Of a stretch of 64,000 nt of DNA, positions 44,901 to 53,523 are shown piece by piece. The position numbers and the translations under genes are program-made. The notes under the pieces were generated by a model. The model was not told the DNA's origin and did not search any database. It saw nothing but the letters and a program-made list of their open reading frames with translations. Positions within the stretch are counted from its first letter, which is position 1; each line of letters opens with the position of its first letter. Source of the stretch: Desulfosudis oleivorans (GTDB taxonomy: Bacteria; Desulfobacterota; Desulfobacteria; Desulfobacterales; SURF-7); NCBI GenBank assembly GCA_020723325.1, contig DYJD01000007.1, forward strand, positions 177,787 through 241,786, written 5' to 3'.

Positions 44901-46382
44901 AAGATCCGGCCGCTGGCCGATGGCCGGGATGAGCTGGTCAATGACGATATCGTATTCGCTGCCGGGAATGGGGATAGGCCTTTTGCGGCCCGAGGAATCC
45001 GGTTCGCTCAATTCCATGCGGATGCAGCGCAGTCCCGTGACCTTGCCGTCATGGGTCAGGACTTCCTGGGGCGCGGTGAGGTAGACGATTTTGGTCCCTT
45101 CCGTCTCCGCGGCATGAATTTCCTCTTCCCAGGCCGGCATTTCCTTGCGGGTGCGGCGGTAGAGGATGGTAACTTCCTCGGCTCCCAGGCGCACGGCCGA
45201 ACGGGCCACATCAATGGCCACATTGCCGCCGCCCACGATGGCCACGCGTTTGCCCACCTCAGCCTTGCCGGTGAGGTTGGCCTCCCGCAGAAAATCCACA
45301 CCCTGCCTTACCCCCGCGGCCTTTTCACCGGGGATGCCCATCTCGATGCCTTTATGGGCTCCCAGGGCCAGATACACTGCTTTGTAGCCTTGGCGGAAAA
45401 GATCATCGATGGTCATGTCCGCGCCCAGGGGCGCATTGGTCTTGATTTCCACTCCCAGGTTGGTGATCAGTTCGATCTCCTGATCCAGGATTTCCCTGGG
45501 CAGGCGATGGGCCGGGATGCCCACCCGCAACATGCCGCCGGCTTTGGGCAACGCCTCAAAAATAGTGGCCTTGATGCCCCGGCGGGCCAAATGATAGGCG
45601 GCGGACAGTCCGGCCGGGCCGGAGCCGATGATGGCCACCTTTTCCGGCCGGGCGGGCTTGCACTCGATTTTGATTTGACGCGGATCGAATTTGTCGGCTG
45701 CCAGTCGTTTCAAATCCCGGATGGCCAGGGGCTGATCCACCTCGCAACGCCGGCAGGCGTCTTCGCAACCATGGGGACAGATGCGGCCCAATACACCAGG
45801 CAGGGGCAATTCCTCCATGATGATTTTCAGGGCCTCGGCATATTTGCCCTTTTTGACCATTTGCACATAACCCTGGACATTCAGCCCGGCCGGACAGGCC
45901 AAGCGGCAGGGGGCCTTGTCGGTTTTATCGATGGCAAAAGCGCCGGGAATGGCCTGGGCGTATTTCTTGAAAGTGGCCCGCTTGGCGGAAAGGCCCTCGT
46001 CATATTCATTGGGTAGCTCCACCGGGCATACTTTGGCGCATTCCCCGCAGCTTGTGCATTTGGAAGGATCGATGTAGCGTGCTGCTTGTTTGATACGAGC
46101 CTTGAATCTGCCGGGCTCGCCGGTTAAATCCAAAAGTTCGGTGTTTGTCAAAAGCTCAATATTCAGGTGCCGGCCGACCTCGACCAGTTTGGGCGAGATA
46201 ATTCACATGGCGCAGTCATTGGTCGGAAAGGTTTTATCAAGCTGCGACATGAGACCGCCGATGGCCGACGATCTTTCCAGGAGATACACGTAATAACCGG
46301 AATTGGCGAGATCCAGGGCGGACTGCATACCCGCGATACCGCCGCCCACCACCATCACGGACCCAACGGATTTTGTGGTCAT
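41949..46382 (-). CDS. hdrA: Giant HdrA-GltD-HdrA fusion, selenoprotein (Sec60 at in-frame UGA)
   Basis: 1477 residues if UGA 46205-46203 is Sec; otherwise the gene is split into a 59- and a 1400-residue frame. N-terminal HdrA FAD domain: [17 protein letters not shown], then [21 protein letters not shown], where HdrA normally has TNDCSMC. Next a 4Fe-4S motif [12 protein letters not shown] (about 109-119), then a GltD-like insert (about 155-590) with [27 protein letters not shown] and [17 protein letters not shown], a second Cys set [17 protein letters not shown], a HdrA C-terminal half, a second HdrA copy (from about 910, [14 protein letters not shown] motif [13 protein letters not shown]), and a last ferredoxin domain [12 protein letters not shown]...[12 protein letters not shown]. 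It likely bifurcates electrons for MetVF. No HdrB or HdrC genes nearby. Confidence 0.9.
46170..46205 (-). promoter_or_regulatory. Candidate bacterial SECIS hairpin in hdrA
   Basis: Fifteen bases after the UGA (46205-46203) a stem CTGGTC (46187-46182) pairs with GGCCGG (46175-46170), including two G-U pairs, enclosing the loop GAGGTC. The GGU in the loop matches the feature SelB recognises in the formate dehydrogenase SECIS. Assigned by eye. Confidence 0.6.
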
Positions 46383-46461
46383 ATACACCCCATGTTGCCT
46401 TTGCTAAAGATGAGAAAAAAGATTTGCCTACAATACGTCGTTTTTCATCGATGACATGGTT

Positions 46462-46490
46462 TTTTAACCCTGCCCTGCGGATTTTGTCAA
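46462..46490 (-). promoter_or_regulatory. hdrA: Candidate sigma-70 promoter of hdrA
   Basis: On the minus strand TTGACA (46490-46485), 17-bp spacer, TTAAAA (46467-46462), about 80 bp ahead of the hdrA ATG. The -35 is perfect; the -10 is a weaker match (TTAAAA for TATAAT). No experimental support. Confidence 0.4.
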
Positions 46491-46562
46491 TACAATTTCC
46501 GGCCGAAAATCCTTTACGGCCGCATGAAAGTTCAAAAATATGATAAAGGCGTTTAGTTTTTC

Positions 46563-46634
46563 CTTGAGCATTCTGCGGTTCCTTGTTCGTTATTCGCTTT
46601 TTCAATCAAAACGAACCGCAGAATATCCAACAGC
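46563..46634. repeat. Dispersed intergenic repeat, copy 3 (short)
   Basis: GAGCATTCTGCGGTTCCTTG, TTCGTTATTCGCTTTTT and then the inverted AACGAACCGCAGAATATCCA share the core of the copies at 33252 and 35308, but this one lacks the GATATTC centre and most of the distal motif. Confidence 0.8.
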
Positions 46635-46776
46635 GTAAAGTTTGGAATTGCCGAACCGGACAAAAATACCTTGAAACCCAATAGCCGGCCGTGATAGGTA
46701 GCACCATGGGCAATGCGGGCAGTGTTCTTTTTGACTACAAACCGAATTCGGCCTGTTCCGGGCCGCTTGATTGTAA

Positions 46777-48348
46777 ATGATGGCCAAAAAATTACCTCGG
46801 ATTATCAATATCGCCCTGGTGGGCGGCGGGCGTTTCTGCAAGGAATTTCTAAAAAAGTCGACCCTGGACTATCGCAAGGAAATTGCCGCCAAGATTGTGG
46901 CCGTGGCCGACCCGGACCCCCAGGCACCGGGCGTCCAACTGGCCCGGGACCTGGGCATCAAGACCGAGACCGACTATACTACCTTTTACGATCCTGGCTA
47001 CAACATTCACCTCATCATTTTGATGACCCCGGAATCGGAGACTCTGGAAGATATTCTGGCCAACAAGCCGGGCAACATCCGACTGCTTTCCTTCCAGACT
47101 TTCGAGATCCTCTGGACCGCCATCGGACTGGAAGAACGCAAGCTGCGGGAACGTACCGAGGAGATTGAAACCATCATCGACGGCATTCAGGATTTCATCC
47201 TGGTGATGAAGCCGTCCATGGAAGTCATCGAAGTCAATCAGTCCTTTCTAACCAAAATGGGTTATGAGCGTGAAGAAGTCATCGGTCGCAAGTGCCACGA
47301 GATCTACCGCAAGCTGGACCATCCTTGCGAGAGCAATCTGGTGGACTGCCCGCTCCAGGATGTGATCCGCAACAAGCGTCAATGCCGCCAGGTTCAGACC
47401 CGCTTGCTGCCCAACGGCGAAACCCGCTATTATGAAGTCAACATCTACCCCATCTGGGAGAAAGACGGCAAAATCTCCAAATTCATTCACATCAGCCGCG
47501 ACATCACCCAGCACAAGCAGGAAGAAGCCGAAATCACCGGGCGCCTGGAGCAGATGGTGGAAGAACGCACCCGCCAATTGCGGGAGACCCACGCCAAATT
47601 GCTGCACCAGGACAAAATGGCCTCCCTGGGCAAACTCTCCGCCTCGGTAGTGCATGAAATCAACAATCCCATTGCCGGCATTCTGAACCTGATCATGCTG
47701 ATGAAACGCATGATCGAGGAAGGCGCCCTTGCACCCAAGGACATCGAGCGCTTCAACCAATACCTGGTGCTCATGGAAACCGAAACCCGGCGCACCAGCA
47801 GGATCGTCTCCAACCTCCTGGCCTTTTCCCGGCAATCCAAGATGGAGAGGAAGCAGGTGGACTTGAACCAGCTCATTGAAAAAACCATCTTTCTGAATTC
47901 CAACCTGCTCAAGATCGACGGCGCCAAGATCCAAACCAAACTGGACCAGGATTTGCCCAAAGTACTCGGTTCCGAAGACCAGCTCCTACAGGTTTTCATG
48001 AATGTCATATCCAATGCCGCCGAGGCCATCGAGGCCGCCGGTGGCGGCCTGCTATCCATCGCCACCATTCCCCAGCCCCAGCAAGGCGCGGTGACGGCGG
48101 AATTCAAGGACACGGGTATCGGTATTCCCAAGGAAAATCTGGCCAGCATTTTCGAACCGTTTTATACTACCAAGAAAAAGGGCAAGGGCGTGGGTTTGGG
48201 CCTGTCGGTGGTTTACGGCATCATCGAGGAACACAGCGGCAGCATCAGCGTGGATTCCACCGTGGGCCAAGGCACTACTTTCCGCATCCAACTTCCCATT
48301 AATCCGGACAAGCAGAAAATCAACGTTCATCGAGGTTCCCATGGGTAG
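46777..48348 (+). CDS. Histidine kinase with N-terminal Rossmann-type domain and Cys-rich PAS
   Basis: 523 residues. The N-terminus (about 8-115) is a Rossmann fold: INIALVGGGRFCKEFL (dinucleotide loop), IVAVADPDPQAPG at the end of the second strand, GIKTETDYTTFY and HLIILMTPESET, all in the pattern of GFO/IDH/MocA-type NAD(P)-binding domains. A PAS domain follows (about 130-245) with CHEIYRKLDHPCES, DCPLQDV and QCRQV. Then HisKA with LSASVVHEINNPIAGI, and HATPase with NVISNAAEAI, DTGIGIPKEN and GVGLGLSVVYG. No membrane segment. It overlaps its sigma-54 regulator by 8 bp and is divergent from hdrA, so sensing NAD(P)H redox state to control that operon is plausible. Family annotation seldom records this combination. 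Confidence 0.9.
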   Translation: MMAKKLPRIINIALVGGGRFCKEFLKKSTLDYRKEIAAKIVAVADPDPQAPGVQLARDLGIKTETDYTTFYDPGYNIHLIILMTPESETLEDILANKPGNIRLLSFQTFEILWTAIGLEERKLRERTEEIETIIDGIQDFILVMKPSMEVIEVNQSFLTKMGYEREEVIGRKCHEIYRKLDHPCESNLVDCPLQDVIRNKRQCRQVQTRLLPNGETRYYEVNIYPIWEKDGKISKFIHISRDITQHKQEEAEITGRLEQMVEERTRQLRETHAKLLHQDKMASLGKLSASVVHEINNPIAGILNLIMLMKRMIEEGALAPKDIERFNQYLVLMETETRRTSRIVSNLLAFSRQSKMERKQVDLNQLIEKTIFLNSNLLKIDGAKIQTKLDQDLPKVLGSEDQLLQVFMNVISNAAEAIEAAGGGLLSIATIPQPQQGAVTAEFKDTGIGIPKENLASIFEPFYTTKKKGKGVGLGLSVVYGIIEEHSGSISVDSTVGQGTTFRIQLPINPDKQKINVHRGSHG

Positions 48349-49681
48349 CACTAAAATCTTGATTGTGGATGACGAACTCATCATGCGCGAATCCCTGGCC
48401 GGCTGGCTGGAACGTGACGGCCACAGTATCGACAAAGCCGCCAGCGGCGAGGAAGCCCTGGAAAAAACCAAGACTACCCGCTACGACATCCTGCTGGTGG
48501 ATATTAAAATGGACGGCATCGGCGGCCTGGAAGTACTCAAACAAGTGAAGGAAAACGACGCCGACCTAGCCGTGGTCATGATCACGGCCTACGGCTCCAT
48601 TCCCACCGCCATCGAGGCCATCAAATGCGGGGCCTTTGACTACCTGCTCAAACCCTTTGACCCCAATGAATTGGGCATTCTGATCCATAAGATCATCCAG
48701 CACCAGGCCCAGAGCCGTGAGAATCTTTTCCTGCGGGAGGACTACAAGGAGCGCTCGCGTTTTGAAAGCATGATCGGTCAATCCCCGGCCATGCAAACGG
48801 TCTTCAATCTGATCCAGGATGTGGCCCCGGTGGACTCCACCGTGTTGATCACCGGCGAAACCGGCACCGGCAAGGGCCTGGCGGCCAAAGCCATCCACAC
48901 CAACAGCCCCCATTGCGAAGGGCCGTTTGTAGTAGTCAACTGCGGCGCCATTCCGGAGCATCTCATGGAGAGCGAACTGTTCGGCCACCAGAAAGGCGCC
49001 TTCACCGACGCCCGCGAAACCAAGAAAGGTCGTTTGGAACTGGCCCACGGCGGCACCATTTTTCTGGATGAAATCGGTGAAATCAGCATGCGCATGCAGA
49101 TCGACTTGTTGCGCGTGTTGGAAGATCACGTCTTCTACCGGGTGGGCGGCACCCAGCCCATCACCGCCGACTTTCGGGTGATCGCCGCCACCAACCGCAA
49201 TCTCACGGAAGCAATCCGGGAAGGCATTTTCCGGGAGGACTTGTACTACCGCCTGAACGTTATCTCCTTTGAAATGCCGCCGCTGCGCAAACGCAAGGAA
49301 GACATCCCCATTCTGGCCGAACACTTTCTGCGCCGTTTTTCCCAGGAAACCAAAAAGCCCATCGACAAAATCAGCCGGACCGCCATGGATGAGATCATGT
49401 TGTATGAATGGCCGGGCAATGTGCGCGAGCTGGAGAATGCCATTGAACGCGCCGTGGTGGTTTCCAAAAGCCGCAGCCTGCAAGCGGAAGATTTGCCCCT
49501 TTTCCGCAGTGATATCTGCATCCCGGCCAATACTTCCCTCCGGGAAGTGGAAAAGGCCCATATCGCCAAAGTGTTGACGGATAACGGCTGGAACGTTTCC
49601 AAAAGCGCCCAAATCCTGGATATCGACCGGGGCACCCTTTACAACAAAATCAAACTATTCGGTCTTCAAAAACAGCCTTGA
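48341..49681 (+). CDS. NtrC-family sigma-54-dependent response regulator
   Basis: 446 residues. Receiver (about 1-120; VDDELIM, phospho-Asp in ILLVDIKMDGIGG, KPFDPNE), then the sigma-54 AAA+ domain (about 145-370) with Walker A GETGTGKG, the ESELFGHQKGAFTDA loop, Walker B GGTIFLDEIGEI, and the R-finger region; and a Fis-type helix-turn-helix at the end (KVLTDNGWNVSKSAQILDI). The substrate loop reads GAFTDA in place of GAFTGA, a change at a position known to matter for sigma-54 contact. Start overlaps the kinase gene. Its target promoters are not identified in the window. Confidence 0.94.
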   Translation: MGSTKILIVDDELIMRESLAGWLERDGHSIDKAASGEEALEKTKTTRYDILLVDIKMDGIGGLEVLKQVKENDADLAVVMITAYGSIPTAIEAIKCGAFDYLLKPFDPNELGILIHKIIQHQAQSRENLFLREDYKERSRFESMIGQSPAMQTVFNLIQDVAPVDSTVLITGETGTGKGLAAKAIHTNSPHCEGPFVVVNCGAIPEHLMESELFGHQKGAFTDARETKKGRLELAHGGTIFLDEIGEISMRMQIDLLRVLEDHVFYRVGGTQPITADFRVIAATNRNLTEAIREGIFREDLYYRLNVISFEMPPLRKRKEDIPILAEHFLRRFSQETKKPIDKISRTAMDEIMLYEWPGNVRELENAIERAVVVSKSRSLQAEDLPLFRSDICIPANTSLREVEKAHIAKVLTDNGWNVSKSAQILDIDRGTLYNKIKLFGLQKQP

Positions 49682-50238
49682 AACCGCGGCCGGCACATAC
49701 GGTTCTGATTGCGCCCATGGGAAATTTCGAGGCGGACCTCATCGACCATATCCGCCGGGAAATCAGCCGTATTTTCGGTTTTGCGGTTGAAACCCAATCG
49801 TTTTTATCCGGGCTCACCTTTGCCTTTGACCCGGAACGTAATCAATATCATTCCACGGCCATTCTAGAACGTCTTGATAATGAAGCCCCCGGCCATGTCG
49901 CCAAGATTCTGGCAGTCACCGAGGTGGATCTCTTTATTCCGATTCTGACCTATGTTTACGGTGAAGCCCAGCTAGGCGGCCGGGCCTGCATTATCTCCAC
50001 CCATCGCCTGCGGGAAGGGCTTTCCCCCATCAATACCGAGTCCAAATTCCTGGAACGGTTGACCAAGGAAGCCGTCCACGAACTGGGCCACACCTTTAAA
50101 TTGCGCCATTGCACCGATCATGCTTGCATCATGCATTACTGCCGCAGCATAACGGATGTGGATCACAAGTCGGACCAGCTTTGCCGCTATTGCCGCATCC
50201 TTTTGGACGACGAAATCAAGCGTATGGACAAGCGCTAG
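49678..50238 (+). CDS. amzA: Archaemetzincin zinc metalloprotease
   Basis: 186 residues. The zinc site is HELGHTFKLRHC followed by CIMHYC and, further on, LCRYC: the archaemetzincin signature with a third His and the four Cys of the second zinc site. The N-terminus HTVLIAPMGNFEADL matches the family, so translation must begin upstream of the first ATG; the frame starts at TTG 49678, which overlaps the regulator stop (TTGA). No signal peptide. Substrates are unknown; the family is mostly archaeal with a patchy bacterial distribution. Confidence 0.92.
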   Translation: MKPRPAHTVLIAPMGNFEADLIDHIRREISRIFGFAVETQSFLSGLTFAFDPERNQYHSTAILERLDNEAPGHVAKILAVTEVDLFIPILTYVYGEAQLGGRACIISTHRLREGLSPINTESKFLERLTKEAVHELGHTFKLRHCTDHACIMHYCRSITDVDHKSDQLCRYCRILLDDEIKRMDKR

Positions 50239-51809
50239 TGTTTCGAATCTCCTATCTTCCGCCGCTGATGGTCTACCTGGCTGCCGGCATTTCCAGTCTC
50301 ACCGGAATCGTGGGACTTTTTTTCGTCAAGGAGCGCTTGGGGTTGTCCGCCGAATTCCTGGCGGGCCTATCCTTCTGGATCGGGCTGCCCTGGGTCCTGA
50401 AAATGCCCGTGGGACACGTCATCGACTTGCTGTGGCGCTGGAAATACCTTTTCGTGATTGCGGGCGCCGTCCTGATCAGCGGCGCCTTTCTGATCATGCA
50501 GGGTCTGATCAGCCGTCATCCCTGGATGGGCCGGCTGATGAGCATGGAGGCCTGGTATGTGCTTGCGGCCCTGCTGGCGCCCCTTGGCTTTATGATCCAG
50601 GACGTGGTCGCCGATGCCATGACTGTGGAAGCCGTGCCCCTGGTGGATGACCAAGGGGTACCCCATGTCCCCGGACTGATCAAAAGCATGCACACCACCA
50701 TGCAGACCTTGGGCCGGGCCGCCCTGGTGGGGGGCGGAATCCTGGTTTCCCTGGTGAATATTATGATGTTCCAGGGCGTGGAAGCAATGACTGCCGGGGA
50801 AAAAATGTCCATTTACCTATATGTTTATAAGATGGCCCAAATCATCCCCACCGTTTCCATTCTGGGAGTTTTGCTGGCCCTGTGTTTGCAAATGGTCCGG
50901 AAAAAACAGCTTTTACGCCTGGGTTTCAGCCCCACGGCGATTACGGAGATGCTGCATTCGCGAAGTGAACAACCCGCGCCTAACTGGTGGATCATCGGCG
51001 GCGGCCTGATTTTTGTGATGTTCAGTCTGGCCATGGGGCTCAACTCCGTTCCTTATGACCAGGAAATTGTTTTTGCAGGCTCCCTGGGCATCGTGCTCTT
51101 TCTCATGGCCCGGCTTCTCAGGGAACTCAGCCCGGCGGATCGCAGGAATCTCATCGGTACCGCCGTTATCCTTTTCATATTCCGCGCCCTGCCCGGACCT
51201 GGGGTGGCCGCCACCTGGTGGCAGATCGACGAGCTGGGCTTTGACCAACAATTCCTTTCCGGCCTTTCCCTGATCAGCAATGTTTTCGCCCTACTGGGCA
51301 TGTTTATTTTCCGGCGCTTCATGGCCGAACGCTCCATCGCCCAGGTGGTCTTTTTCCTGACCATGGCCGGCACCCTGCTGACCCTGCCCGTCATCGGCCT
51401 CTATTACGGCCTCCACCATTGGACCGCGGCCCTTACAAGCGGATACGTGGATGCGCGTTGCATTGCCCTGGTGGATACGGCCTTGGAATCCCCTTTGGGC
51501 CAGGTGGCCATGATCCCCATGCTGGCCTGGATCGCCCGCAGTGCTCCGCCCCGGTTCAAGGCCACTTTTTTTGCGGTCATGGCTTCCTTTACCAACCTGG
51601 CGCTTTCCCTGGCCAGCCTCGGCACCAAATATTTGAATCAGGTCTTCGTGATCAGCCGTGAAGTAACAGATGCCGTTGGTGCTGTTACAGTCCCGGCTGA
51701 TTATAGCCGGCTCGGCCTGCTCCTGATCACGGTCACGGCCATCGGCCTGATTCTGCCCCTGATAACCATCCGGCTTGTTCAGACAACCCGAATCCGGTCC
51801 ATGGATTAA
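50238..51809 (+). CDS. Multi-pass membrane transporter, MFS-like (possibly folate/biopterin-transporter type)
   Basis: 523 residues beginning at GTG 50238, which overlaps the amzA stop (TAGTG). About 12 hydrophobic segments. Loop between TM2 and TM3 reads WVLKMPVGHVIDLLWRWKYLF, at the place and with the features of the MFS motif A. A conserved-looking acidic loop in TM4-5, MIQDVVADAMTVEAVPL, resembles those of folate-biopterin (BT1) and AmpG-type transporters. Substrate cannot be given. The gene is close-packed with amzA and followed, after 84 bp, by flgE. Confidence 0.8.
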   Translation: MFRISYLPPLMVYLAAGISSLTGIVGLFFVKERLGLSAEFLAGLSFWIGLPWVLKMPVGHVIDLLWRWKYLFVIAGAVLISGAFLIMQGLISRHPWMGRLMSMEAWYVLAALLAPLGFMIQDVVADAMTVEAVPLVDDQGVPHVPGLIKSMHTTMQTLGRAALVGGGILVSLVNIMMFQGVEAMTAGEKMSIYLYVYKMAQIIPTVSILGVLLALCLQMVRKKQLLRLGFSPTAITEMLHSRSEQPAPNWWIIGGGLIFVMFSLAMGLNSVPYDQEIVFAGSLGIVLFLMARLLRELSPADRRNLIGTAVILFIFRALPGPGVAATWWQIDELGFDQQFLSGLSLISNVFALLGMFIFRRFMAERSIAQVVFFLTMAGTLLTLPVIGLYYGLHHWTAALTSGYVDARCIALVDTALESPLGQVAMIPMLAWIARSAPPRFKATFFAVMASFTNLALSLASLGTKYLNQVFVISREVTDAVGAVTVPADYSRLGLLLITVTAIGLILPLITIRLVQTTRIRSMD

Positions 51810-51893
51810 AGTTTTCAGGGGAATCTGCCGATAGAGAAGGTAGATTTGATGTGTGTGCATGTAAGGCAGTATCCCAAAAACCGGGAGGACCCC

Positions 51894-53303
51894 ATGATCC
51901 AAGGAATTTCATCCGCCATTTCAGCCTTGACCAATTTGGGAAAACGCATCGGAAACGTGGCCAACAATATTTCCAATGTCGCCACCCAGGGGTATAAGCG
52001 CAGCCGGTCCACGGCCGTGGATTTGCCGACCTATTCCGTCAGTACCGCCTCCGGCACGGCCCGGGTCGGCCGGGGTTCGGCCCTGGAAGATATTTCCAAG
52101 GTGTTTGAACAAGGCAGTTTTGAACCGGCCGCTTCACCCACCAGTATGGCCATCGGCGGCAACGGCTTTTTTGTTGTCCGGGATTCAGACGGAAGGTCAT
52201 ATTATACACGGGAAGGCAATTTCCATTTTGATCAAAACGGAAGTCTTGTGAATTCCCAGGGCTATATTGTTCAAGGCTGGGAAATAGATCCAGCCACCGG
52301 TTCGCCCCAGGGCTCCCTAAGAAATATTGCCATGTCCGCATTCAGTTCTCCGCCCCAAGCCAGCACCATCCTGACCGATATTGTCAATCTGAACGCCGTT
52401 GCCGCGGATCATGCGGTGGGCCCGGCCGGCCTTTCCAGAGTCTGGGACGGCAGGGTGCCCAATAAGCCCATCGGTGATCTGAATTATGAATACCAAACCT
52501 CTTCCAAAATCCATGATTCAATCGGTGCCGACCATGATGTAAATATCTACTTTGACAAGGCCGGCCCAGACGGCACCTGGGAATATATCGTCACCATTAA
52601 CCCGACTGAGGACAAACGGGCCGGCGTAACCGGCGCCAATGCCGGCCTGCTGGCAAGGGGGACCATGGAATTCAATAACTCCGGCCAACTCACCGGCATG
52701 TCAATGGAGTTGAACGACGGCAGCGGGAATTGGCTCCCCCAAGATCCAAGCACCGACCTTACCAACGGACATTTCACCTTCCGGCCGGATTTTCTCGGCA
52801 ATCCGGCTGGCGCAACTGCCATGCCGGTTCAGTTGGATTTCGGTTCTACCTATAACGGCAACAACTGGGTCCCGGCTGAGCCTTCTTCTACCCAATTCGC
52901 GGCCCCTTCCCATACCATTCTGTCCTCTGCCGATGGGTACAATGCCGGTGAGCTGGATTCCATTTCCGTGGGCACGGACGGCGTCATCAGCGGCTACTAT
53001 TCCAATGGAAACCGCCTGGATCTGTTCCAGGTGGCCACCGCGACTTTTCAGAATCCCAACGGCCTTGAGCAACTGGGCAATAATTTATATGCCGAAACCC
53101 GCAACTCCGGCAATGCCCTCACCGGCAGCCCCGGCAGCGGCGGACGCGGCGGGATTGTCCCCAATGCCTTGGAATCCTCCAATGTGGATCTGGTGGAAGA
53201 ATTCTCCTCATTGATCTTGTTCCAAAGAAATTTTGAAGCCAATTTAAAAACCGTGGAAGTTGAAAACAAGCTGAAAGGCGATATCATCAATATCATTTCC
53301 TGA
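51894..53303 (+). CDS. flgE: Flagellar hook protein FlgE
   Basis: 469 residues from ATG 51894, with GGGAGGA upstream. N-terminal rod-hook motif MIQGISSAISALTN, GNVANNISNVATQGYKRSRST, a FlgE-type D1 region with MAIGGNGFFVVRDSDG and YYTREGNFHFDQNG, then variable D2 insertion, and the C-terminal NALESSNVDLVEEFSSLILFQRNFEANLKTVEVE helix. This is the universal hook pattern; FlgE polymerises into the hook. No other flagellar gene is in the window, and the nearest relative by theme is the FapA-like protein at 8.2 kb. Confidence 0.93.
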   Translation: MIQGISSAISALTNLGKRIGNVANNISNVATQGYKRSRSTAVDLPTYSVSTASGTARVGRGSALEDISKVFEQGSFEPAASPTSMAIGGNGFFVVRDSDGRSYYTREGNFHFDQNGSLVNSQGYIVQGWEIDPATGSPQGSLRNIAMSAFSSPPQASTILTDIVNLNAVAADHAVGPAGLSRVWDGRVPNKPIGDLNYEYQTSSKIHDSIGADHDVNIYFDKAGPDGTWEYIVTINPTEDKRAGVTGANAGLLARGTMEFNNSGQLTGMSMELNDGSGNWLPQDPSTDLTNGHFTFRPDFLGNPAGATAMPVQLDFGSTYNGNNWVPAEPSSTQFAAPSHTILSSADGYNAGELDSISVGTDGVISGYYSNGNRLDLFQVATATFQNPNGLEQLGNNLYAETRNSGNALTGSPGSGGRGGIVPNALESSNVDLVEEFSSLILFQRNFEANLKTVEVENKLKGDIINIIS

Positions 53304-53523
53304 CCTGACCCCCCAAACAATCGGTCAAGGTAGTGCAATCCTTGGAAATGCCGCATGCACACCTACCCGCTCTCCCCGCCCAAATCAACTGGTTGTATTT
53401 CTATTCTTTATTGACTCGAACCAATGCATAACATATGTTCTGTATCCAAATAGCTGCGCTCCGTTTATTTTCAACCTGTAAGCAATGAGCCGAATTGCCT
53501 TCTCCGCACCGGGAGTATTTGGA

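Larger units (their letters stand above)
46383..46776. promoter_or_regulatory. 394-bp divergent intergenic region between hdrA and the Rossmann-domain kinase
   Basis: No gene. It contains the candidate hdrA promoter (46462-46490), an ATCGATGAC element near 46448 and the third dispersed repeat copy at 46563-46634. I saw no sigma-54 promoter consensus (TGGCAC-N5-TTGC) in it, though the adjoining kinase-regulator pair is of the sigma-54 type. Confidence 0.5.

Noticed and set aside
46203..46205. Frameshift or nonsense mutation splitting hdrA
   Set aside because: The frame is unchanged on both sides, the interrupted codon is a conserved Cys position, and the next gene shows the same pattern; selenocysteine explains both.
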